Source: 2-02-FULL-45-10 sp046590235
GTDB lineage: Bacteria > Patescibacteriota > Patescibacteriia > Magasanikbacterales > GWA2-37-8
Assembly: GCA_046590235.1 (NCBI GenBank)
Contig: JBKJTY010000032.1
Span: 21,508 to 85,507 of the forward strand
Reading direction: 5' to 3'
Length of the DNA: 64,000 bases
Part shown: positions 57,901-64,000 of the stretch, piece by piece
Layout: each line of letters opens with the position of its first letter
Position numbering within the stretch: the stretch's first letter is position 1
The notes under the pieces: model-generated
Databases searched by the model: none
What the model was told of the DNA's origin: nothing
The model's input: the letters and a program-made list of their open reading frames with translations, nothing else
Program-made: the position numbers and the translations under genes

Positions 57901-58799
57901 TTCAAGATCATCCATTCTGGGCGAATCTTGTTGACTGATAAACTCTTCAAGAGTTTTTTGCGGCGGATAAGGCGTTCCAATTTAGAACCTTTAGAAACTA
58001 ATTGTTCAGCAGTAAGCTTCGTAACTGTTTCTTCTAAATTAATGCGAGACAATAGATTATAGATTGCTTCAGCACCGATAGATGCTTCAAACAAATGTCC
58101 ATAACGGAGAGATAATTCCTGATATTTATTTTCAGAAACGATCTTCATGACACCGAGTTCTTTCAATTCTTTTTCAGCAGCAGAGAAATCAGCTTCAAGC
58201 GCTTCGCGTTTGCGGTCTGTTTCAAGAGTGATTGCTTCAATCACTTCAGCCTTTGCGCTTTCGCCTTGTGCTTTCTTGATTTCATCTTCGTGTTCGCGGT
58301 CGATTTGTTTTTTCTTGTTTTTAAATTCTTGGCGGAGCAAGTCAGTTGTCTGTTTCTTACCTTCTTCATCAACGTGGGTGATGATGAAAGAAGCGAAGTA
58401 GATAACTTTTTCCAAAGCTTGAGCGGAGAGGTCGAGAACCAAACCTACTTTAGAAGGGACAGAGCGCAAGAACCAAATATGGGCTGCTGGAGCGACGAGT
58501 TCAATATGACCCATGCGTTCACGGCGAACCAAAGAATGTGTCACTTCGACACCACACTTATCACAAATAATACCTTTATAGCGGATTTTCTTATATTTAC
58601 CACAGTAACATTCCCAGTCTTTTACTGGCCCGAAGATTTCTTCCGCAAATAAACCACCTTTTTCAGGTTTTTGGGTACGGTAGTTGATAGTTTCCGGTTT
58701 GGAAACTTCACCGTATGACCAGGCGCGGATGACTTCTGGAGATGCGAGCTTGAGGCGGATCGCATCGAAGTTCATGGAATGAAGTTGATCGCGTTGCAT
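54924..58799 (-). CDS. rpoC: DNA-directed RNA polymerase subunit beta'
   Basis: 1291 residues, complete. N-terminal zinc finger WECYCGKYKKIRYKG with CDKCG (about 62-82), the clamp and rudder region, the catalytic Mg site NADFDGDQMAVH near residue 520, trigger-loop region GLVVSPSGE..., the second zinc site CRLPKAVCRKCYG and the C-terminal jaw/clamp with TFHSGGVAGGDITQGLPR. An extended charged coiled coil lies near 165-230. It starts 24 bp after rpoB and shares its promoter; rplJ/rplL are not adjacent as they usually are. Confidence 0.98.
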   Translation of the reverse strand: MQRDQLHSMNFDAIRLKLASPEVIRAWSYGEVSKPETINYRTQKPEKGGLFAEEIFGPVKDWECYCGKYKKIRYKGIICDKCGVEVTHSLVRRERMGHIELVAPAAHIWFLRSVPSKVGLVLDLSAQALEKVIYFASFIITHVDEEGKKQTTDLLRQEFKNKKKQIDREHEDEIKKAQGESAKAEVIEAITLETDRKREALEADFSAAEKELKELGVMKIVSENKYQELSLRYGHLFEASIGAEAIYNLLSRINLEETVTKLTAEQLVSKGSKLERLIRRKKLLKSLSVNKIRPEWMILKNIPVIPPDLRPMVALDGGRFATSDLNDLYRRVINRNNRLRRLLELDAPEVICRNEKRMLQEAVDALIDNNARHAKTVTASTGQKRQLRSLADILKGKQGRFRQNLLGKRVDYSGRSVIVVGPQLNIDECGLPKRMALELFKPFIMGEIIKRELAHNVRSASRFIESEADEVWDILEELTKTTRVMLNRAPTLHRLGIQAFHPRLVEGKAIQLHPLVCTAFNADFDGDQMAVHLPLTAEARWEAENLMASEKNLLKPATGQPVITPKQDIALGCFYLTRYNITDTGEITRFFGSEKEAKFAYKGRQITLQQRIKVRMTKASAKFPEGSPVLVETSVGRILFNEIVPEKLPYYNETINVKKLGSIIRLCLELYGQETTAFYLDELKNLGYRYVTKSGYSLGMEDFPLIVERPGLIAEGDQRIREMEEQFQEGLLTQSERHAKILEIWTEIKDKIMANNKNILDKNGPVYAMIDSGARGTYGQLGQVMGMKGLVVSPSGEVIELPVKGNFKEGFDVLEYFISSHGTRKGLSDSALRTANAGYLTRRLVDVSQDVIVVQEDCGDNIGEIFTTEQSKIMGEKLADRVWSRYVVSEVKANGKVIVKAGDVIDDKTARVIEEAGIDSVHVRSLLQCRLPKAVCRKCYGYDLATNGEVAFGSAVGIIAAQSIGEPGTQLTLRTFHSGGVAGGDITQGLPRVEELVEVRTPKHQAVLSEVAGTVEIEDADGKIVTSSTGKKIFEGRRGQKIVKVHFEGMEEMNIKCKAEDEIMVKDGAEVKTEDIIVVRGSSGEEIKAKYDGKVKVTKNNVSLEYQGPRIREYIIPLGYKLLVKADEKVEKGQLLTDGSINLQELFELKGRPAVQRYILEEIQNIYSSQGQKVNDKHVELIIRQMFSRVYVEDAGETDLLPGEIVEKAQFEFSNRQAKKDGMKLAAARELLLGVSKVALSTQSFLSSASFQETAKILINTASTGKIDYLEGLKENVIIGRLIPAGTGFKQ

Positions 58800-58823
58800 A
58801 GTAATGTAGTTAGAGGATGAGAA

Positions 58824-61800
58824 TTATTCTTTGACTTCAGCAGGGGCGTTGACGATCTCATCCTGCTTCATTTCTTGTGCCTTTTCTGCTTCGACTTCAG
58901 CAGTAGGACGATATTCACCGGTTTCACCACGACTCAAGAGTTCGACATCGAGACCGAGACCCTTCAGTTCGCGTACTAACACGTTGAATGATTCTGGAAT
59001 ATTAACTTTACTGACCTGCTCACCCTTAATGATCGCTTCGTATGCTTTTGAGCGACCTTGGACGTCATCAGATTTAATAGTGATCATTTCTTGAAGTGTG
59101 TGCGCTGCACCGTATGCTTCAAGTGCCCAAACTTCCATTTCACCGAAACGCTGACCACCGAACTGCGCTTTACCGCCGAGTGGCTGCTGAGTGATGAGAG
59201 AGTATGGACCGATAGAACGCTGGTGGATCTTATCTTCAACCATGTGGTTGAGTTTCAACATGTAGTTGTAGCCAATTGTTGTTTTGTTATCAAACGGTTC
59301 ACCTGTACGGCCGTCGAAGAGCTGCATCTGACCAGATGTTGGGAAGCCTGCTTTAACAAGCTCAGCTTTAATCTGTTCTTCTGTAACACCATTCAAAACT
59401 GGAGTCGCTACCTTATATTGAAGCGCGTTTGCTGCCAAACCGAGGTGGTTTTCAAGCAACTGACCGAGGTTCATACGGGAGATAACGCCGAGTGGAGACA
59501 AGATGATATCAACTGGAGTACCGTCTTCAAGGAAAGGCATTTCTTCTACTGGAACGATCTTTGAAACGACGCCTTTGTTACCGTGGCGACCAGCCATTTT
59601 ATCACCAACCTGCAATTTGCGGAGATCGGCAACAGTGACCTGGATCTGTTTGATAACACCTGGTTCGAGTTTATCGCCGTTTTCAGCGGAGAAGATCTTA
59701 ACATCAATAACTTTACCGTGTTCACCGTGTTCGAGATATAAGGAAGAATCACGAACATCACGAGCTTTGTCACCAAAGATAGCGCGGAGCAAACGTTCTT
59801 CTGCAGAAAGTTCTGTTTCACCTTTTGGAGTGATTTTACCAACCAAGATGTCGCCGGACTTTACTTCAGCACCAATACGGATGATACCTTCACTGTCGAG
59901 GTTCTTTAATTTTTCTTCTGAAACGTTTGGAATGTCTGACGTAACAACTTCAGGACCAAGCTTTGTTTCAACAACGTCAATTGTATAATCTTCAATGTGG
60001 ATAGAAGAGTAACTGCCGTTCTGAACAAGACGTTCGGAAATAATGACCGCATCTTCGTAGTTGAAACCGTCCCATACCATGTAGGCTACGAGAACGTTTT
60101 GGCCGAGCGCGAGTTCACCTTCGCGGATAGAAGGACCGTCACTGAGTGGCTGACCTTTTTTAACCTTTTCACCAAGCGCTACAACCGGATGTTGGTCGAC
60201 GCACGTTGAGTGGTTGGAACGTTTGAATTTAGTAAGATTGCTACTATAAACTTTACCGCTCTTACCAGTCATGACGATGTGACCACCATCAACTTCAGTG
60301 ATCTCACCATCTTCTTTAGCAGTAACCAAGTAACCGGAATATAAAGCCGCTTCTTTTTCAACACCAGTACCAACGAGTGGTGCTTCTGGGCGAATACAAG
60401 GAACAGCCTGACGCTGCATGTTTGTACCCATGAGCGCGCGAGTCGCGTCATCGTGTTCGAGGAAAGGAATACATGCAGTTGCGATACTAACGATTTCGTT
60501 AGAAGCTACATCAACGTAATCAAGTTCACTCGTGTTAGCAACACCTGGGTTACCAAAACGACGAGCTGGAACTTCGCCTTGTAAAAAGCGACCCTTATCA
60601 TCGAGCTTCACACTTGCGGCTGCAGTAATAACTTTTTCTTCTTTAAAAGAGTTCAAGTAAACGATTTCATTCGTAACACGGTGCTGCACTGGCAACATTG
60701 CAACTTTTTCTTTAGCCAATTTTGCAGCGATTTCTTTTGTAATGAGCGTACCCTCTTTAACACCTGCGATTGTTTCGTTCAAAATTTCGCCTTCACTTAA
60801 TTTTGGATCATTAGCAACTTCACGCAAAACTTTGCGGTAAGGAGTTTCGATGAAACCAAATTCATTGATGCGAGCGTAACTAGCAAGGTGGTTAACGAGA
60901 CCGATGTTCGGTCCTTCTGGAGTAGCAATCGGACAAATACGGCCGTAGTGCGTAGTGTGAACGTCGCGGACTTCAAAGCCTGCGCGATCGCGAGACAAAC
61001 CACCAGGACCGAGCGCTGACAAGCGGCGCTTATGTTCAAGTTCAGCCAATGGGTTGGTTTGGTCCATGAACTGGGACAACTGGGAACTCATGAAGAATTC
61101 GCGGATAGCACTAGTAACTGGACGAGCGTTGATCAACTTGTTTGGAGTTAAATCTTCGAGCTCATACGTACTCATGCGATCCTTGATGATACGTTCCATG
61201 CGAGCCAAACCAACGCGGAAACGATTCTGCGTCAATTCACCAACAGCGCGAACGCGGCGGTTACCCAAGTGGTCAACATCATCCGGTTCTTCTTGAGTGA
61301 TGTTCAAGCGAACAACTTCTTTCAAAACCAAGAGTAATTTTTCCGCGGATAAAATGCGGTTTTCTTTTTTGTCGTAATCTTCAGGACCGTAACTCAAATC
61401 GAATTTAGTGTTGAATTTATACACACCAACGCGACCGAGGTCGTAGCGTTCAAAGTTGAAGAACATCGCGTAGATGAGACTCTTCGCGTTATCAGCAGTA
61501 GCCAAATCACCTGGGCGAATACGTTTATAAACTTCAATCAAACCTTCGTCCATTGTTTTTGCTAAATCTTTTTTAATAGTCGCTTCAACAAAGTCGATGT
61601 TTGGGTGGTTGTTTACATCTTTGAAAAGTTCCATGATCTGTTCGTCGGATTCATAACCGAAAGCGCGCAACAATGAAGTAGCAGCAACTTTACGTTTACG
61701 ATCCACTTTGATCCAGAGAACATTGTTAGCATCTGTTTCAACTTCGATCCATGCACCACGGTTTGGGATGATCTTAGCACCGTAGTAACGGCGACCACGA

Positions 61801-62252
61801 ACATTTTCACCAGTGAAGAAAGCACCAGCGGAGCGGATAAGCTGAGAAACAACAACACGTTCGATACCGTTAATCACAAAAGTACCACGTTCTGTCATGG
61901 CTGGGATATCACCGAGGTAGATTTCTTGAGTCTTGATCTGGTTAGTGCGCTTGTTGACCAATTTTGCAGTAACGCGGAGTGGAGATTCGTAGGTGATGTT
62001 GCGTTCGCGGCAAGTAACTTCGTCAAAACGAGGTTCATCTAAATAATAATCCTCTAAAGAGAGCTCGAGATCGCGGCCAGTGAAGTCAGTAATTGGGGAG
62101 ATTTCTTCAAAAAGCTCCTTAATACCGTGCTTCAAAAACCAGCTGTACGCATTCTTCTGGATTTCAATCAAATCAGTCTCTGGGACTGGCTTGACCTCGT
62201 GCAGGAATTTGCGCTCAATGCTTTTTACCTTTTGATGCTTGAAAATAGGCAT
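58824..62252 (-). CDS. rpoB: DNA-directed RNA polymerase subunit beta
   Basis: 1142 residues, complete. Rifampicin-pocket region SSQLSQFMDQTNPLAELEHK and RRLSALGPGGLSRDRAGFE (about 388-425) keeps the usual Asp, His and Ser. GRICPIATPEGPNIGLV, KGETELSAEERLLRAIFGDK, VGDKMAGRHGNKGVVSKI, and the C-terminal QPLGGKAQFGGQRFGEMEVW complete the family pattern. ATG 62252 begins 12 residues before the conserved ERKFL. The leader is about 250 nt and contains a terminator-like hairpin. Confidence 0.98.
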   Translation of the reverse strand: MPIFKHQKVKSIERKFLHEVKPVPETDLIEIQKNAYSWFLKHGIKELFEEISPITDFTGRDLELSLEDYYLDEPRFDEVTCRERNITYESPLRVTAKLVNKRTNQIKTQEIYLGDIPAMTERGTFVINGIERVVVSQLIRSAGAFFTGENVRGRRYYGAKIIPNRGAWIEVETDANNVLWIKVDRKRKVAATSLLRAFGYESDEQIMELFKDVNNHPNIDFVEATIKKDLAKTMDEGLIEVYKRIRPGDLATADNAKSLIYAMFFNFERYDLGRVGVYKFNTKFDLSYGPEDYDKKENRILSAEKLLLVLKEVVRLNITQEEPDDVDHLGNRRVRAVGELTQNRFRVGLARMERIIKDRMSTYELEDLTPNKLINARPVTSAIREFFMSSQLSQFMDQTNPLAELEHKRRLSALGPGGLSRDRAGFEVRDVHTTHYGRICPIATPEGPNIGLVNHLASYARINEFGFIETPYRKVLREVANDPKLSEGEILNETIAGVKEGTLITKEIAAKLAKEKVAMLPVQHRVTNEIVYLNSFKEEKVITAAASVKLDDKGRFLQGEVPARRFGNPGVANTSELDYVDVASNEIVSIATACIPFLEHDDATRALMGTNMQRQAVPCIRPEAPLVGTGVEKEAALYSGYLVTAKEDGEITEVDGGHIVMTGKSGKVYSSNLTKFKRSNHSTCVDQHPVVALGEKVKKGQPLSDGPSIREGELALGQNVLVAYMVWDGFNYEDAVIISERLVQNGSYSSIHIEDYTIDVVETKLGPEVVTSDIPNVSEEKLKNLDSEGIIRIGAEVKSGDILVGKITPKGETELSAEERLLRAIFGDKARDVRDSSLYLEHGEHGKVIDVKIFSAENGDKLEPGVIKQIQVTVADLRKLQVGDKMAGRHGNKGVVSKIVPVEEMPFLEDGTPVDIILSPLGVISRMNLGQLLENHLGLAANALQYKVATPVLNGVTEEQIKAELVKAGFPTSGQMQLFDGRTGEPFDNKTTIGYNYMLKLNHMVEDKIHQRSIGPYSLITQQPLGGKAQFGGQRFGEMEVWALEAYGAAHTLQEMITIKSDDVQGRSKAYEAIIKGEQVSKVNIPESFNVLVRELKGLGLDVELLSRGETGEYRPTAEVEAEKAQEMKQDEIVNAPAEVKE

Positions 62253-62505
62253 AGCGTGGATAAAATTTTTAATTTATCTATTTTTAATAAAGAAACTTAG
62301 CAAACAAAAAACAATCTTCGATAAGAAGATTTCATCTATTTTGCTCTATAAAGAGCCAAAAACTGCAAGGCTGCTGACATGTTGAACATGACTAGAGTTT
62401 TACCTTGCGGTAGCCGCGCGTTAAGCGGTCCAACCACGAGTCTAGCGCCACATTTTGCTAAGATTAGCTAAAATGAGCGACTAGCAGTGAATGTTTGTAA
62501 AGAGT
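62253..62505 (-). promoter_or_regulatory. Long leader of rpoBC with internal terminator
   Basis: The promoter-to-ATG distance is about 250 nt. The leader contains AATCTTC-TTATC-GAAGATT followed by GTTTTTTGTTTG (minus strand, 62332-62302), an intrinsic terminator 50 nt before rpoB, and several smaller stems (e.g. GCTC-TTTATA-GAGC). Attenuation of rpoBC is inferred; no protein- or RNA-binding class was recognised. Confidence 0.5.
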
Positions 62506-62511
62506 AGATGG

Positions 62512-62540
62512 ATTGTACTGTAAAAATGGTTAGTTGTCAA
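62512..62540 (-). promoter_or_regulatory. Promoter of rpoBC
   Basis: Minus strand TTGACA, 17 bp spacer, TACAAT. Confidence 0.8.
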
Positions 62541-62639
62541 ATATCTGAGGTTGTCAAGATAAAGCATTTTTTTAGCTTATATTACATAAAAAGCAGATTT
62601 ATTTTTTGTGTTATCCACAAGCGTATGTCAATCACAATA

Positions 62640-62852
62640 AAATGTCATTCAGAGCGAAGCGTGGAATCTTCCTATTATTCACTTTTACTTCATTATCATT
62701 CTTCTATTTTCTTACTGTTGCACAGTCCGCCTGTCACTTTCTTTCTAACGAAAGGAAAGTAGCCAAAGAAAGTTTCGGGGGGTTGCTCAAACTCGCCCCG
62801 GCTCAAACAGTGAGCAACACCCCGAACCCCACCTCCTCGGAGAGGATTTTAT
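62640..62852 (+). repeat. Structured ~200 bp repeat, copy B
   Basis: Shares blocks with 12359-12566 and, inverted, 63010-63240. Arms GTTGCTCA (62782-62789) and TGAGCAAC (62811-62818) pair around the conserved ACTCGCCCCGGCTCAAACA loop, with GGGG/CCCC continuing the stem. The open frame across it is not considered a gene. The repeat lies between the rpoBC promoter and a minimal GC-rich hairpin unit. Confidence 0.85.
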
Positions 62853-62870
62853 TGTATTTGTGACTGATTA

Positions 62871-62952
62871 ATGGCTGACAAGGAGAAATTCTCATCTAAG
62901 AAATAGTGGGCACCACCAGGCCGGCCGAGGAATCTATCCCTCGGGCCGGCCT
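62871..62952 (+). other. Tiny ORF plus GC-rich palindrome
   Basis: ATG 62871 to TAG 62906 could encode 11 residues (MADKEKFSSKK), and a near-perfect palindrome GGCCGGCCGAGG-AATCTAT-CCCTCGGGCCGGCC follows at 62918-62952. The order resembles the gene-then-GC-palindrome layout of the islands, but on a minimal scale. Translation is unproven. Confidence 0.3.
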
Positions 62953-62965
62953 TCTTCTTTCCATC

Positions 62966-62993
62966 AAAAAAACCTGCCGCTTGGCAGGTTTTA
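62966..62993. terminator. Intrinsic terminator-like hairpin
   Basis: AAAACCTGCC-GCTT-GGCAGGTTTTAAA. Confidence 0.65.
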
Positions 62994-63009
62994 AATTTCA
63001 TTCAATTAT

Positions 63010-63240
63010 AATTAAGAAATTTTCCAGAGTATCCGGGGGTTCGGGGGGAAGTAACTGTCTGAGCCCCACAGGGCGAGTTTTACGTACCCCCGAAACTTTC
63101 TTTGGTTACTTTCCTTTCGTTAGAAAGAAAGTGACAGGCGAACTCTGCAAGAGTAAAAAAATAATAGAACGATAGTGAAAAACTGTAAATTGGATATTGG
63201 ATAATAGGAAGATCCCACGCTTCGCTCTGGATGACATTTC
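63010..63240 (-). repeat. Structured ~200 bp repeat, copy C (inverted)
   Basis: Minus-strand copy facing copy B across about 160 bp. It keeps GTCACTTTCTTTCTAACGAA, AAGGAAAGTAACCAAAGAAA and the GATCTTCCTATTATCC block. Its hairpin arms (GGGGGTACGTAA against TTACTTCCCCCC) pair at 10 of 12 positions, and its loop is longer than in A and B. Confidence 0.82.
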
Positions 63241-63273
63241 ATTGTGAATGACACTTATGCACAACTAACTTCC

Positions 63274-63302
63274 TTGACGCTGTTGCAATATAAAACTACA
63301 AT
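63274..63302 (+). promoter_or_regulatory. Promoter of the 63309 RNA
   Basis: TTGACG, 17 bp spacer, TACAAT. Confidence 0.7.
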
Positions 63303-63308
63303 GTACAA

Positions 63309-63537
63309 ACAAAACTAAAGTTGTTGGAGAAAAATAATTTTTTTCTACTTCACTGCGATAGCACTGATGTTTCAACCGGATCGGATTCTAAAAAACAAAT
63401 CTCTCTCTTACTCATAGCCACTACGGTGCGTTAATGAGTACCGTTTTCTAGATTTGATTCGTTAGCTGACACCTGCAGTCCTACTCGCAGTGAAGTGGAA
63501 AGAAGTTCGGTGTCCGTCCCGTATGACGGATTTTTTA
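63309..63537 (+). ncRNA. Structured noncoding RNA, 6S-like candidate
   Basis: A promoter, a transcript of about 230 nt and a terminator (TCCGTC-CCGTAT-GACGGA, then TTTTTTATTT, 63513-63537) without a plausible gene. A closing stem of about 16 bp (63343-63358 with 63485-63500, including CTTCACTGCGA/TCGCAGTGAAG) encloses unpaired purine-rich segments. Inside are CAAATC/GATTTG and TACTCAT/ATGAGTA stems with a terminal loop. This single-hairpin-with-central-bubble layout is that of 6S RNA, which traps RNA polymerase. The class is inferred from shape only. Confidence 0.55.
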
Positions 63538-63621
63538 TTTGCCTTATAATTGTGGTATACTACATTACTTCCTCCATTCCCTCCGCCAATTGGCGGATGT
63601 GCGGGAATAGAATTGATTTGT

Positions 63622-64000
63622 ATGACCCGAAAACGAAACCAGCAAATGACTTTTTCCGAACGAATTAATCTTAATCCGGAAATTAGTCGTGGATTACTCT
63701 CTATTTTACTCTTTATTGTCGGCGGCTTATCTATTTTGAGCTTCTTTTCGATGGCCGGGGTCGTTGGACAGTTCATTGATGCCCTTTTGGCTATTACGTT
63801 TGGCCAAGTTCGCTATGTTTTTCCGATAGTTCTCTTGATTATCGCTGTAATAATAATCAAAGACCTCGAATACGACTACCGATCCACGCATATTATCGGT
63901 AGTATTTTATTTTTATTGAGTTTTAACGGCTTAATTCACCTGCAACATCCAGCTGCACTCATGTACGACCTGGCCATGCAGGGATACGGTGGTGGTTTTG
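63622..64000 (+). CDS. ftsK: FtsK/SpoIIIE DNA translocase, N-terminal part (runs off window)
   Basis: 126 residues visible from ATG 63622. N-terminus MTRKRNQQMTFSERINLNPE, then membrane segments at about 25-50 (LLSILLFIVGGLSILSFFSM), 68-82 and 92-105, and the loop AMQGYGGGF that in CPR FtsK proteins precedes the last membrane segment. The motor and gamma domains lie beyond the window. An extended -10 (TGGTATACT, 63553-63561) lies about 60 nt upstream. FtsK pumps chromosome DNA through the division septum. Confidence 0.8.
   Translation, partial: MTRKRNQQMTFSERINLNPEISRGLLSILLFIVGGLSILSFFSMAGVVGQFIDALLAITFGQVRYVFPIVLLIIAVIIIKDLEYDYRSTHIIGSILFLLSFNGLIHLQHPAALMYDLAMQGYGGGF

Noticed and set aside
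62606..62863. Open frame with an MSFRAKRGIF-type start
   Set aside because: It is the translation of repeat copy B; no promoter or ribosome-binding site, and it disagrees with copies A and C.
63462..63776. Minus-strand 104-codon frame
   Set aside because: It crosses the ncRNA closing stem, terminator and the ftsK start; the composition is not protein-like.
1..64000. UGA recoding as glycine, as in some CPR lineages
   Set aside because: UGA ends rlmH, ECF-region and island genes at family-consistent lengths, and no in-frame UGA interrupts conserved genes.
1..64000. tRNA, rRNA and CRISPR arrays
   Set aside because: No cloverleaf with a GTTCGAATC-type arm, no rRNA blocks and no regularly spaced repeats were found in the intergenic gaps by eye; a covariance scan was not possible.

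Overview
The window looks like chromosomal DNA of a Candidate Phyla Radiation (Patescibacteria) bacterium. A Parcubacteria- or ABY1-type lineage (Magasanik-, Uhr- or Kerfeldbacteria-like) is my guess from gene style, not something the sequence proves. Support comes from the small moderately AT-rich gene set, double-domain ThyX, eukaryote-type IleS, DUF5671-like and FtsK-like proteins, a compact type IV pilus operon, and many short CPR-style unknown proteins. UGA works as a stop (rlmH, the 44075-44566 gene), so the code is standard. No rRNA, tRNA or CRISPR array was seen.

Layout. 1-4835 (minus): a sensory locus with a truncated histidine kinase, two solute-binding proteins without a transporter, a Cache/HAMP protein and a response regulator. 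4974-10133: type IV pilus ATPase, platform protein, four minor pilin-like genes and a convergent major pilin. 10205-19359: UvrD/PcrA helicase, tgt, rlmH, trpS, an ECF sigma factor and rplA. 20024-26931: a dTMP-synthesis region (dCMP deaminase, P-loop kinase, dUTPase, ThyX, thymidylate kinase) mixed with coiled-coil unknowns. 27026-30814: gatB, a paralogous pair of small genes, ruvA, NIF3. 31061-36179: an operon with a double ATP-grasp ligase and three tandem GNAT/Fem-like transferases, the best candidate here for an undescribed biosynthetic system. 36266-40219: membrane-anchored single-ring Clp-type ATPase and a large repetitive surface protein. 40268-43401: ileS under a T-box leader. 44713-48082: rpiB, rpe, a thioredoxin-reductase-like flavoprotein and a PfkB kinase. 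48122-53510: TrmH-like methylase, ruvC, yebC, CapA, superoxide dismutase, lipoprotein, peroxiredoxin. 54924-62540: rpoC and rpoB. 62600-63540: inverted structured repeats and a likely 6S-like RNA. 63622-end: ftsK start.

Two themes cut across the map. First, seven single-gene islands (13887, 14349, 15338, 19507, 43448, 44075, 53691) have GC-rich codon use unlike their neighbours. Most have their own TTGACA-N17-TATAAT-type promoter, each carries a 50-100 nt leader, and each ends in a GC-rich palindrome; all encode proteins I cannot assign to pathways. Second, two families of dispersed palindromic repeats are present. One has been inserted in frame inside ileS. The other keeps a hairpin whose arm sequences differ between copies while staying complementary.

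Promoters are unusually easy to read: -35 TTGACA-like, 17 bp spacer, -10 TATAAT-like. Regulation is visible in several leaders: a T-box (ileS), an rRNA-like L1 site (rplA), and terminator-containing leaders (rpoBC and the ATP-grasp operon).
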